DNA of 59,194 nt from Sporolactobacillus nakayamae (GTDB taxonomy: Bacteria; Bacillota; Bacilli; Bacillales; Sporolactobacillaceae): assembly GCF_900113325.1 (NCBI RefSeq), contig NZ_FOOY01000012.1, positions 57,270 to 116,463 of the forward strand, written 5' to 3'. A program made the position numbers and the translations under genes. Of the stretch, positions 25,980-33,466 are shown piece after piece. The notes beneath the pieces were generated by a model. It saw only the letters and a program-made list of their open reading frames with translations. It was not told where the DNA came from and made no database searches. Positions within the stretch are counted from its first letter, which is position 1. Every line of letters starts with the position of its first letter.

Positions 25980-27068
25980 TTAGTTGCTCGGCTCGGCTGA
26001 TGTTTCGAGAAGCGCTTTTTCAAGAACATTGAGAAATGTTTTCATGTCCTCCATTTTCCCGATCGTGACACGTACACCATCCTGAAAAGCATTAATCAAG
26101 AAACCATTCTCTTTGCAGTAGAGCGCAACCTGTTTTGGTTCAGAAGTTTTAATATAAATGAAATTTGCCTGAGTGTCATAGTAGGGAATGGACTTATTAT
26201 CTAGAAAAGAGGTAGTCATCGCCAATACCTCTCTATTTTTTTTCAGGCATTTCTCTTTAAAATCATCATCCTTAAGACCGGCAAGTGCAGCGACCTGACT
26301 TAATCTTGGATTGTTAAACGGCGGTCGGACTTTACCAATCTCCTCAATGATCCTCAGGCTGCCAACAGCATAACCAATCCGGAAAGAAGCCAAACCATAG
26401 GATTTGGAGAAGGTGCGAAGTATGAGCACATTGTCATTTGTCGGCAGGTAGTCCAGTCCATTTGGAAAATCATTAGCTGTCACAAAGTCGATATACGCTT
26501 CGTCAATGACAACGAGCACATTCTTAGGGACATTCTGAATAAATTGATCCAGTTCGACTTTCGACAGATAGGTACCAGTCGGATTGTTCGGATTACAGAT
26601 CCAGACAACCTTTGTCGTTGCATCAATGGCATGGAGCATCGCTTTCCAGTCATGTTTTCCATTCTTATCACAAGGAATTTTTCGTGTTGTCGCACCCTCA
26701 ATTTGCGCATGGCAATAATATTCATAAAACGTAGGCCACGCCATGACAATGCTGTCGCCGGCTGCTAAGAACGCCCGGCTGACAAGAACAATGATCTCAT
26801 CTAAACCCGCACCGAAGAGAAATTGTTCAGGTTTGACTGAAAGCCTCTGTGAAAGTTCAAGACGAAGATCCGTGTTTTCACAGTCCGGATAGAGTTCGGG
26901 AAGAAGCGCATCGTTGATAATCGCATCGCGAACATTTGGTGAAGCACCGTACACATTTTCATTTGAATCTAATTTGATCATATGCTTTAGACCATATATT
27001 TTCTTTATCGCATCAACCGATGGGCCCGGATCATAAGCTCTGAGGCTCTCAAGATTTTTCTTAAACAT
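25980..27068 (-). CDS. hisC: HisC-like aminotransferase (histidinol-phosphate/aromatic type)
   Basis: A fold-type I PLP aminotransferase of about 362 residues. The order KLDSNENVYG (about residues 33-42), NPNNPTGTYLS (about 164-174), the Asp in VVIDEAYIDF, and Schiff-base lysine in TFSKSYGLASFRIGYA (about 226-241) is that of HisC. There are no other his genes here, so it may serve aromatic amino acids or another keto acid instead. ATG 27068 is 8 nt from GAGGAG; the ATG at 27074 is too close. It is monocistronic. Confidence 0.85.
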   Translation of the reverse strand: MFKKNLESLRAYDPGPSVDAIKKIYGLKHMIKLDSNENVYGASPNVRDAIINDALLPELYPDCENTDLRLELSQRLSVKPEQFLFGAGLDEIIVLVSRAFLAAGDSIVMAWPTFYEYYCHAQIEGATTRKIPCDKNGKHDWKAMLHAIDATTKVVWICNPNNPTGTYLSKVELDQFIQNVPKNVLVVIDEAYIDFVTANDFPNGLDYLPTNDNVLILRTFSKSYGLASFRIGYAVGSLRIIEEIGKVRPPFNNPRLSQVAALAGLKDDDFKEKCLKKNREVLAMTTSFLDNKSIPYYDTQANFIYIKTSEPKQVALYCKENGFLINAFQDGVRVTIGKMEDMKTFLNVLEKALLETSAEPSN

Positions 27069-27398
27069 ATGCATCGCTCCTCGTTTGCACGTTCATTTTT
27101 TCTATCACCTATATTCGGCGCTTGTACTTGTGACACCGCAAATAATACCCTTTATAAAACAGGGTGACTGTGTTCGTTGACCCATTACATTTAAACATGG
27201 CAAATTGTAAATGTAAAGAGGACGTAAGCATTTATAACATCTAAAGATAGATGTGAACATAAAGATTGAGATCTGTAAGTTCATAATAAGACAGAAAAAA
27301 ATTAACAAATTAATAAAATAGAAAACGTTTGCAGAAAATTATTTTCAAATGTAAGCGTTTGATGTACAATAGAAACAGAGAACAAGGAGGGATTATGA
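27069..27398. other. divergent gap between hisC-like and rpiR-type genes
   Basis: About 330 bp of AT-rich sequence. The right part holds a promoter and two cre-like boxes for the regulator gene, listed separately. In the left part I see no ORF, terminator or RNA structure that I can support. Confidence 0.5.
27320..27370 (+). promoter_or_regulatory. promoter with two cre-like boxes for the rpiR-type gene
   Basis: AGAAAACGTTTGCA (27320-27333) fits the catabolite response element consensus at all but the first base. TGTAAGCGTTTGAT (27350-27363) fits except at its last two bases and lies between a weak -35 (TTTTCA, 27342-27347) and -10 (TACAAT, 27365-27370). Either CcpA or the RpiR protein itself could bind here. 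Confidence 0.55.
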
Positions 27399-28238
27399 AT
27401 GGCAGAAAGTCAGTGTATTGTACGCATTCAGTCAGCCTATCCGCATTTGAGTGAAAAGGAACGCAGAATTGCTGATTATATTTTAAATCATCCGAAAGAA
27501 ACGATTCACAGCAGCATCAACCAGGTGTCGGCGCGAATAAAGGTGGCTGATGCAACGGTGTTTCGCTTTTGCCGCCGCTTAGATTTTAAAGGATTTCAGG
27601 AGATGAAAATCATCCTTGCGTCTGACATTGCTCGAAGTAAGCGCTTCGAAGAAACGCCTAAACCCGATCTTGATGATGACATTTTAAACTTAGCGGGACA
27701 GGTTTTTCAGGATAACATTCGTACCTTGGAAAATACGTATCAAATTATCAACAGTGAATCCTTTAAAAGAGCGGTCGCGGTTTTAGCACGTTCGGAACGA
27801 ATCGCGTTCTTTGGCAGCAGTGGATCTGCTTTAGTTGCTCAAGAAGCGCACAGGAAATTTGTGCGAGCGGGGATCATGACCTATGCGCCCAGCGATGGAG
27901 AATTTCAGATGCTTTCGGCTTCCCAATTGACTGATCGGGACGCAGCTGTTTTCATCTCCTATTCAGCGGGGGATAAGCATTTGGTTCAAGTCGCCAAAAT
28001 GGTAAACCAAAAGGGCTGTCCAGCAATTGGAGTCACAGGGTTTATGAAATCTTCGCTTGCCGATCTGATGGATGTCTCGCTTCACACAGTTTCTGTGCCG
28101 ACCAATTTCAGGTCGGAATCCTATGTGGCTCGCGCCGCTCAGGTGACCTTAATCGACGCTCTATTTGTCAGTGTCATGAACCAGCGTAAGAAATTACAAC
28201 TCATCGATGATCATCTCCAGGATGTGTCAGTGCAGTAG
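27399..28238 (+). CDS. MurR/RpiR family transcriptional regulator
   Basis: A 279-residue regulator with an N-terminal RpiR-type helix-turn-helix (about residues 1-75, with ERRIADYILNHP and VADATVFRFCRRLDFKGFQEMK) and a C-terminal sugar-phosphate isomerase (SIS) domain (about 125-255, RIAFFGSSGSALVAQEA). Such proteins sense phosphosugars. No sugar transporter or kinase gene adjoins it, so its target lies elsewhere or is itself. ATG 27399 is 9 nt after AAGGAGG. Upstream cre-like boxes suggest control by carbon source. Confidence 0.88.
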   Translation: MAESQCIVRIQSAYPHLSEKERRIADYILNHPKETIHSSINQVSARIKVADATVFRFCRRLDFKGFQEMKIILASDIARSKRFEETPKPDLDDDILNLAGQVFQDNIRTLENTYQIINSESFKRAVAVLARSERIAFFGSSGSALVAQEAHRKFVRAGIMTYAPSDGEFQMLSASQLTDRDAAVFISYSAGDKHLVQVAKMVNQKGCPAIGVTGFMKSSLADLMDVSLHTVSVPTNFRSESYVARAAQVTLIDALFVSVMNQRKKLQLIDDHLQDVSVQ

Positions 28239-28299
28239 TAAATCAGGACTATCGTGGAAGCGATTACATGATAGCGATTGATTTTACGTGTGTGCTCGA

Positions 28300-28395
28300 T
28301 CAAGATTGTGAATGCAGGATGAGAAACAGAATGTACAAACAACCAAGGATCATGGCGAAGAAGAAAATAAACCCCCAGGCAATCTTTACTTTCAT
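28300..28395 (-). CDS. 31-residue single-helix membrane peptide, unknown
   Basis: ATG 28395 to TGA 28300 encodes MKVKIAWGFIFFF, then a hydrophobic stretch to about residue 27 and HSQS at the end, so one membrane helix with a positive N-terminus. A strong ribosome binding site GAGGAGG is 7 nt upstream and lies inside the 3' arm of the thrB terminator. I do not recognise the peptide. It could be a real miniprotein read from thr-operon readthrough or a chance ORF. Confidence 0.4.
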   Translation of the reverse strand: MKVKIAWGFIFFFAMILGCLYILFLILHSQS

Positions 28396-28396
28396 C

Positions 28397-28442
28397 AAAA
28401 AACCTCCTCATTTGCTCTTAGTTTGAGCAGATAAGGAGGTTT
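28397..28442 (-). terminator. terminator of the hom-thrC-thrB operon
   Basis: On the minus strand AAACCTCCT (28442-28434) pairs with AGGAGGTTT (28408-28400), with an inner TCTGCTC/GAGCA helix, followed by T tract to 28397. The right arm doubles as the ribosome binding site of the small ORF at 28395. Confidence 0.85.
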
Positions 28443-28465
28443 CTATTTAGACTGTTAATGGGATT

Positions 28466-29374
28466 TTATTTTGCGGAAACAACGCGTGTACGCACACCGT
28501 CATTCACCGGCTGAAGCACGACACATTCGTAGCTAGGGAAAGCGGCGTATAAACATTGTTTGATATGCGCGCTTTTGTCATGATCGACTAAAGACATTAC
28601 TGTCGGTCCTGCACCACTCAGAAATGTGCCATATGCGCCGTTTTCTTTTGCAATCCGAGTTATTTTATCAATATCGGGAATCAGCTTCGCCCGGTAAGGC
28701 TGATGGAATCGGTCGCCTTCCATCATTTTACCAGCGACTGTACCGTCACCGGTTAGTAAGGCGGCGACAAGTACATTACCGATGCTGCTCGCCTCAATAG
28801 CTTGTTTGAAAGGGAGCGTTTCTGGCAACGCTTTTCGTGCTTCGCTTGTTTTGAGTTCGAAATTTGGAATTACCGTAACAAAATCAAAAGTGGGCGCAGG
28901 CAGACGAACGGTCGTGACCCGAGTTTGATTTTGTGTGGATACGGTTAACCCGCCATATAGTGAGGCGGTAACATTATCCGGATGGCCCTCCGCGCGGCAG
29001 GCGATCCATGACTTTTCCTCTAACGAAAGGTTCAGATCGAGCAGAAAATCGGCAAGCTCGATGCCGGCGATAATGGCTGATCCGCTGCTTCCAAGACCGC
29101 GGGAAAGCGGAATGGTGTTGCGCACGTCCACAGAATAGGCGGGAAGCGTTTGCTTGTGTTCATCCGCGATTTTTTTAGCTGTGAGATAGATCAGATTACT
29201 TTCCAGTGCGGGGCGGAATGTCGGCTGATCTATATAATGAAACGCCCACGCATTGGCTTTTGTCGCATCCAGAACTAAATAGCGGCCAAAAGCAAGACCG
29301 ATGGAATCGAATCCCGGTCCTAGATTGGCTGTGCTGCCAGGCACTTTTATTTGAAATGCCGATGGCTTGCTCAT
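28466..29374 (-). CDS. thrB: homoserine kinase
   Basis: A 302-residue GHMP kinase phosphorylating homoserine. Motif 1 is [19 protein letters not shown] (about residues 9-27), the ATP loop is [16 protein letters not shown] (about 88-103), and motif 3 is [14 protein letters not shown] (about 246-259). Its ATG overlaps the thrC stop by four bases (ATGA), a translational coupling. It is the last gene of hom-thrC-thrB, followed by a terminator. Confidence 0.96.
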   Translation of the reverse strand: MSKPSAFQIKVPGSTANLGPGFDSIGLAFGRYLVLDATKANAWAFHYIDQPTFRPALESNLIYLTAKKIADEHKQTLPAYSVDVRNTIPLSRGLGSSGSAIIAGIELADFLLDLNLSLEEKSWIACRAEGHPDNVTASLYGGLTVSTQNQTRVTTVRLPAPTFDFVTVIPNFELKTSEARKALPETLPFKQAIEASSIGNVLVAALLTGDGTVAGKMMEGDRFHQPYRAKLIPDIDKITRIAKENGAYGTFLSGAGPTVMSLVDHDKSAHIKQCLYAAFPSYECVVLQPVNDGVRTRVVSAK

Positions 29375-30429
29375 TTGGCTGCCTGCTGGAGATGATCGAC
29401 AACGGCAGACGCCTCTGCGCCGATAATTGTTGGTTCAATCGTCAAGGTATCCATCGCGGTTGCCGGATCTTTCAGTCCATTCCCAGTCAGGATACAGACA
29501 ACTTTTGAACCTTTCTTAATTTTTCCCGCTTCGACGTGTTTCATCAAACCGGCAATTGAAGCGCAAGAAGCGGGTTCGGCAAATACGCCTTCTGTGCGGG
29601 CGATCAGCTTGTACGCTGCAAGGATTTCGTCATCGGTTACGGAATCAATTTCTCCGCCGGATTCTTTTTCAGCGGCAACCGCCAGTTTCCAACTTGCGGG
29701 GTTGCCAATTCGGATCGCAGTGGCAATCGTTTCAGGGTGTTCAATCACTTTATTTTTGACGATGGCAGCGGATCCTTCTGCCTCAAATCCGTGAATTTCA
29801 GGCGGAGCGATTTGCTTGCTGTCACGCAATTCCTTGAATCCTTTCCAGTACGCAGAAATATTTCCTGCGTTTCCGACAGGAATACAGAGCACATCAGGCG
29901 CAGTGCCGAGTTGGTCGACAATTTCATAAGCACCTGTCTTCTGTCCTTCGAGTCTGAATGGGTTGATCGAATTGACGATCGTGAAGTCGGAATGCGCGCC
30001 TGTGTAACGGACAATATCCAGAGCTTGATCGAAATTTCCATCGATTTCAAAAATTTTAGCTCCGTACATGACAGACTGAGCCAATTTTCCAAGAGCGATT
30101 TTTCCTTTCGGAATGACGATGATGCAATCCATTCCGGCACGGGCGCTGTAAGCTGCGGCAGAAGCCGATGTATTACCGGTTGATGCGCAGATCACACCGG
30201 TACTTCCGCTTTCTTTCGCCTTCGCGACTGCAAGGAACATGCCGCGGTCTTTAAAACTTCCTGTAGGGTTCAAACCTTCGAATTTCCCGTAAATTTCGCA
30301 CCCTAATTTAGCGGAAAGCTTTTCAAGTGGAATGAGAGGCGTGTCCCCTTCGAGCAGTGTCAAACGCGGTGTTTTATCGGTTACCGGTAAAACATCCTTA
30401 TATTTTTCCATTAATCCTTTCCAAGCCAT
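29371..30429 (-). CDS. thrC: threonine synthase
   Basis: A 352-residue PLP lyase (short Bacillus type) converting O-phosphohomoserine to threonine. The PLP lysine lies in [11 protein letters not shown] (about residues 55-65), the phosphate cradle is [14 protein letters not shown] (about 180-193), and the [13 protein letters not shown]-like [15 protein letters not shown] motif is at about 84-98. Its start follows the hom stop by 5 bp. Confidence 0.96.
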   Translation of the reverse strand: MAWKGLMEKYKDVLPVTDKTPRLTLLEGDTPLIPLEKLSAKLGCEIYGKFEGLNPTGSFKDRGMFLAVAKAKESGSTGVICASTGNTSASAAAYSARAGMDCIIVIPKGKIALGKLAQSVMYGAKIFEIDGNFDQALDIVRYTGAHSDFTIVNSINPFRLEGQKTGAYEIVDQLGTAPDVLCIPVGNAGNISAYWKGFKELRDSKQIAPPEIHGFEAEGSAAIVKNKVIEHPETIATAIRIGNPASWKLAVAAEKESGGEIDSVTDDEILAAYKLIARTEGVFAEPASCASIAGLMKHVEAGKIKKGSKVVCILTGNGLKDPATAMDTLTIEPTIIGAEASAVVDHLQQAAK

Positions 30430-30434
30430 AAATC

Positions 30435-31721
30435 TTAGCCCCTTTCAACACGGAAATATTTAGCATTCACAACAACGTCTAACTGGTTTAAAATTTCAAA
30501 GGATTTCTCAAAAAGTACTTTATTTGTTACATGGGTGACCATAGCAACCTCTGCAATGTCGCGACCCTGAATGGGTTCCTGATAGAGTTTGCTAAGGCTG
30601 ATGCTCTGTTCTCTAAAAAGATCGGTTAGTTTTGAGAATGAACCTGGTTCGTCCTTGATGTGCATGCGAACAAAAAATTTGCTTTCAACAAGGTTGTCCT
30701 TACGGGCATGCAGTTCTTTTTTTGGCAAGAAAATGTGATTGCCGGTTATTCCGAGTGAAATATTCCGCACGACAGAAATAAGATCGGACACGACGGATAC
30801 CGCTGTTGGTCCTTCACCCGCACCTGCACCATAATACATTGTCTCACCGAGAGCCGCGCTATAAACGTAGATCGCATTATTCTCATTCTCAACCGTGGCG
30901 AGCGGGTGACCATCAGTAAGCAGGGTGGGCTCGACGCGTACATCGATATCACCATTATTTACCTCCGAGATGCCGACCAGCTTAATGGTGTATCCCAACT
31001 TTTTGGCAAAGATAATGTCTTCGCGTGTGACATCGGTAATACCTTTAATCTTCACATCGTCTAGTCTTACCGGGATGCTGTAAGCGAGATGGCTAAGGAT
31101 CACCATTTTCCGTGCGGCATCCAGGCCCTCGACATCAGAAGTTGGATCGGCTTCGGCGAATCCAAGCCTCTGTGCGGAAGCAAGAGCCTTCTCATAGGAC
31201 AAGCCTTCGCCGCTCATTTTGCTCAAAATGTAGTTTGTCGTACCATTCACAATTCCGATCATCTTTTGGATCTGGTCGGCAGCCAAACTGTCTGTAAGCG
31301 TTCTGAGAATTGGTATGCCGCCGGCAACGCTTGCTTCGTAATAGAGATCACAATGGTTGGCGCGTGCTTCGAGCAGCAATTCCTCTCCATAGGAAGCCAT
31401 TAAATCTTTGTTAGCGGTTATGACGTTTTTCTTGTTTTTCAGCGCACGAAGGATGTAGCGGTACGCTAAATCCACACCACCGATCAACTCAATAATCACA
31501 TTTATTTCCGGGTTGTCAAGAATTTCATAGACATCTGTGGTTAATGTCCGGTTATCAATGAGTACTTTTCTAGCTCTGTTTTTGTTACGGACGAGCACTT
31601 TTTCCAGATTGATCTCGCAACCTGCACGTTCTTGAAGACGCTCTTTATTCTTGGTGAGCAGTCTGACAACGCCTGTTCCGACTGTCCCGAATCCAAGCAA
31701 GCCTACGGACACCTTCTCCAA
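30435..31721 (-). CDS. hom: homoserine dehydrogenase
   Basis: A 428-residue NAD(P)-dependent enzyme reducing aspartate semialdehyde to homoserine. It shows the Rossmann motif [13 protein letters not shown] (about residues 8-20), the [12 protein letters not shown] region, catalytic Lys in [18 protein letters not shown] (about 204-221), and a C-terminal ACT domain (about 349-428, [14 protein letters not shown]) for feedback by threonine. The start is TTG 31721, 8 nt from GAGGAG. It heads the threonine operon. Confidence 0.96.
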   Translation of the reverse strand: MEKVSVGLLGFGTVGTGVVRLLTKNKERLQERAGCEINLEKVLVRNKNRARKVLIDNRTLTTDVYEILDNPEINVIIELIGGVDLAYRYILRALKNKKNVITANKDLMASYGEELLLEARANHCDLYYEASVAGGIPILRTLTDSLAADQIQKMIGIVNGTTNYILSKMSGEGLSYEKALASAQRLGFAEADPTSDVEGLDAARKMVILSHLAYSIPVRLDDVKIKGITDVTREDIIFAKKLGYTIKLVGISEVNNGDIDVRVEPTLLTDGHPLATVENENNAIYVYSAALGETMYYGAGAGEGPTAVSVVSDLISVVRNISLGITGNHIFLPKKELHARKDNLVESKFFVRMHIKDEPGSFSKLTDLFREQSISLSKLYQEPIQGRDIAEVAMVTHVTNKVLFEKSFEILNQLDVVVNAKYFRVERG

Positions 31722-31838
31722 CTTCCAACACTCCTCGTATTCATCACACAGCCAACCGCTTAGAATGGCGTGTTCACAGATTAAGGCGTGGACAACTCAT
31801 TGACGCAACTGTCCGCACTTTTCTATTTTTCAGTAAAA

Positions 31839-31893
31839 ATAACGTACTACGTTATGTATCTTGCATTATAACCCGAAGATTGACCAACAACAA
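31839..31893 (-). promoter_or_regulatory. hom operon promoter with operator-like palindrome
   Basis: On the minus strand TTGTTG (31893-31888), 17 bp, TATAAT (31870-31865). Just at the expected start of transcription lies a perfect 8-1-8 inverted repeat ATAACGTA-C-TACGTTAT (31839-31855), a good candidate operator. No regulator gene can be tied to it from this window. Confidence 0.6.
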
Positions 31894-31978
31894 GACTATT
31901 TTTCTTGACAAAAGCGATAACAGTTCAAATAAGGCAGTCGTTCGTCTCGTTTACGACATAAATTTGTTACTTTTTGGG

Positions 31979-32007
31979 TTGACCATCGTTTAAGAATGCG
32001 TTACTAT
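31979..32007 (+). promoter_or_regulatory. sigma-A promoter of the second T-box transcript
   Basis: TTGACC (31979-31984), 17 bp, TACTAT (32002-32007). The expected start near 32014 lies just before stem I of the T-box. It is back to back with the hom promoter, about 90 bp apart. Confidence 0.6.
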
Positions 32008-32037
32008 AAATTCCAATCCTCTAATATTTATCTAATT

Positions 32038-32326
32038 AAAGTGATGACGGGGACTTGTGATGCGGTAAACGGCTTTTAAGAGAATCGGGGAAGGTGGGAG
32101 CCCGGTAACCGTCGCATAGACATACCACCCCTGAACGTCTATCTGAATTGAGTAAGATAGACCGAGTGCCGGTCACTTGTTACAAAAATGACTGTTCTCC
32201 GAACTTGGGGAATTACAGCCGCTGAGCTGGTGTTTGTGAACGCATCAGAAAGCCGGGTGGAACGTAAAAAGCCAAACCTTTTTGCCCCTGCACAGAGTTG
32301 TGCGGGACGAAAGGGTTTTTATTTTG
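32038..32326 (+). ncRNA. T-box riboswitch upstream of the IlvH-like gene
   Basis: The leader begins GATGACGGGGAC, with stem I arms GACG/CGTC, GGGG/CCCC and ATGCG/CGCAT, and the AGAGAATCGGGGAAGGTGGGAG apical part spread over about 32079-32100. In the specifier loop the triplet before the conserved A is ACC (32124-32126), a threonine codon. The T-box core AGCCGGGTGGAACGT (32251-32265) and a terminator stem with GCACA/TGTGC tip (32275-32325) and T run follow. Its TGGA motif asks for a U73 tRNA, which speaks against branched-chain tRNAs (A73). Confidence 0.82.
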
Positions 32327-32382
32327 CTTGCAGATACTGCTGCCAATCGGCGGCGAATACAGAAGAAACGAGGTGGATGAGC

Positions 32383-32817
32383 ATGAAGCGGAGTAAGAAG
32401 GTAGTGAATATGGATCGAGAGACACTATATGATTGTCTCTCAACGCTGCTTACAAACCAAAAGATAAATTCGAAAAATGTGTCGGTCAGATGCCATTCAA
32501 ACACAACAGTGATTACGAGTGAATCGGATGCCCTGGTCTCCACGCATGATACTCAATCCAGTGAGCATGAATGGGAACTAGATACACGTGCAGTCAGTGC
32601 CGACCGCGAACTCGTGACGATCAGTGTTCGTTACGAGAAAAAAGAGTGCGGCTTGAAGAGGCTTGTCTCCGCATACGGAGGGACGATACGCGTAAATGGT
32701 GATCGAGAAGTTATTGTAACAGCGACTGCGTCCGTAAAAAAGGTTGATGCGCTGATTGATCAACTTATGCCTTATGGGATCACATGCATGTCGCGTACCT
32801 CATTTGAATTGGATTGA
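32383..32817 (+). CDS. orphan, diverged IlvH-like double ACT protein
   Basis: About 144 residues (ATG 32383, 7 nt from GAGGTGG; ATG 32377 possible). The C-terminal half aligns by eye with the acetolactate synthase small subunit: RELVTISV (about 83-90) matches RELALIKV, and VDALIDQLMPYGITCMSRT (about 121-139) matches IEALIELLKPYGIKEIART of Bacillus IlvH. The N-terminal half keeps only a faint ACT pattern (LYDCLSTLLTNQKINSKNVSV). It is shorter than IlvH, has no ilvB beside it, and is driven by a T-box whose specifier seems to be Thr. Its role may be ligand sensing rather than ALS control. Confidence 0.75.
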   Translation: MKRSKKVVNMDRETLYDCLSTLLTNQKINSKNVSVRCHSNTTVITSESDALVSTHDTQSSEHEWELDTRAVSADRELVTISVRYEKKECGLKRLVSAYGGTIRVNGDREVIVTATASVKKVDALIDQLMPYGITCMSRTSFELD

Positions 32818-32900
32818 CAAGAACGTATGTTTTTATAGACGAAAAAAGTAATAGAAATCAATGTTACCGTCGGGTAAGATAAAACAACGCATAGAATCTG

Positions 32901-33464
32901 CTATTGTGCACGATTCTTTACGTATGCCATAACTGTTTTGACAATCTGCTCAGCGCTGTCTTGAATCGCAGGACATATGCTTAATTTGCTTGTGTCGAAG
33001 CGCTGATAACTTGGCGTTTCAGATGCAGCGATTGTCTTAAGCCGAGCCGCGAGTGCCTGATAGGCAGGACTGTCTCCTTGATCAGCGGCGGATTCGGTTT
33101 TTCCGACTCCTTTCGACTTATCAAGACGCATGATCCAGTAAATGATTGACGCAGTAATATGTTCGCAGAAAGGTGCTTTGGAATGGCAGCCGCATACAGC
33201 GTCTATCTGATCCAAATTAGGCGGAAGGTGATTCGCGCTTATGTCGTCTGTTTCTTTAAACCAACGAATATGCACTTGAAAAAACGTGCTATGGAGATCT
33301 TCGACGCTGGCATGCAGCCCTTGTTCAGAAGCGTGATAATCCCATACCCGGTGTTTGTCGAACAACATGATACCACGTTCAAACGTGTTCTGTTCTGTTT
33401 TCGCCGCATAATCGGCGAGCCAATTAGCTAGCCGCACGTTACGGAATATAAGCCTGCGAACCAT
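32901..33464 (-). CDS. short SWIM zinc-finger protein
   Basis: A 187-residue protein holding a SWIM-type zinc motif, CGCHSKAPFCEH (about residues 90-101, CxC-x6-CxH). It starts 2 bp after the SNF2 gene stop and is surely co-expressed with it. In Bacillus a SNF2 helicase (YwqA) is paired with a much longer SWIM protein (YwqB, from memory over 500 residues). Here only the SWIM domain and a helical tail are present. The SWIM domain may bind DNA or the helicase partner. No frameshift remnant is seen downstream. Confidence 0.8.
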   Translation of the reverse strand: MVRRLIFRNVRLANWLADYAAKTEQNTFERGIMLFDKHRVWDYHASEQGLHASVEDLHSTFFQVHIRWFKETDDISANHLPPNLDQIDAVCGCHSKAPFCEHITASIIYWIMRLDKSKGVGKTESAADQGDSPAYQALAARLKTIAASETPSYQRFDTSKLSICPAIQDSAEQIVKTVMAYVKNRAQ

Positions 33465-33466
33465 AG

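Noticed and set aside
28211-28411. 66-residue minus-strand ORF
   Set aside because: Its frame lacks a proper ribosome binding site and protein-like composition; the overlapping 31-residue frame at 28395-28300 is better supported.
32188-32382. 63-residue N-terminal extension of the IlvH-like protein
   Set aside because: It would translate the T-box core and terminator; ATG 32383 with GAGGTGG is the sensible start.
32818-32900. Remnant of a longer SWIM protein by frameshift
   Set aside because: The sequence after the SWIM gene stop shows no continued coding pattern in any frame, so I see no frameshift in the window.
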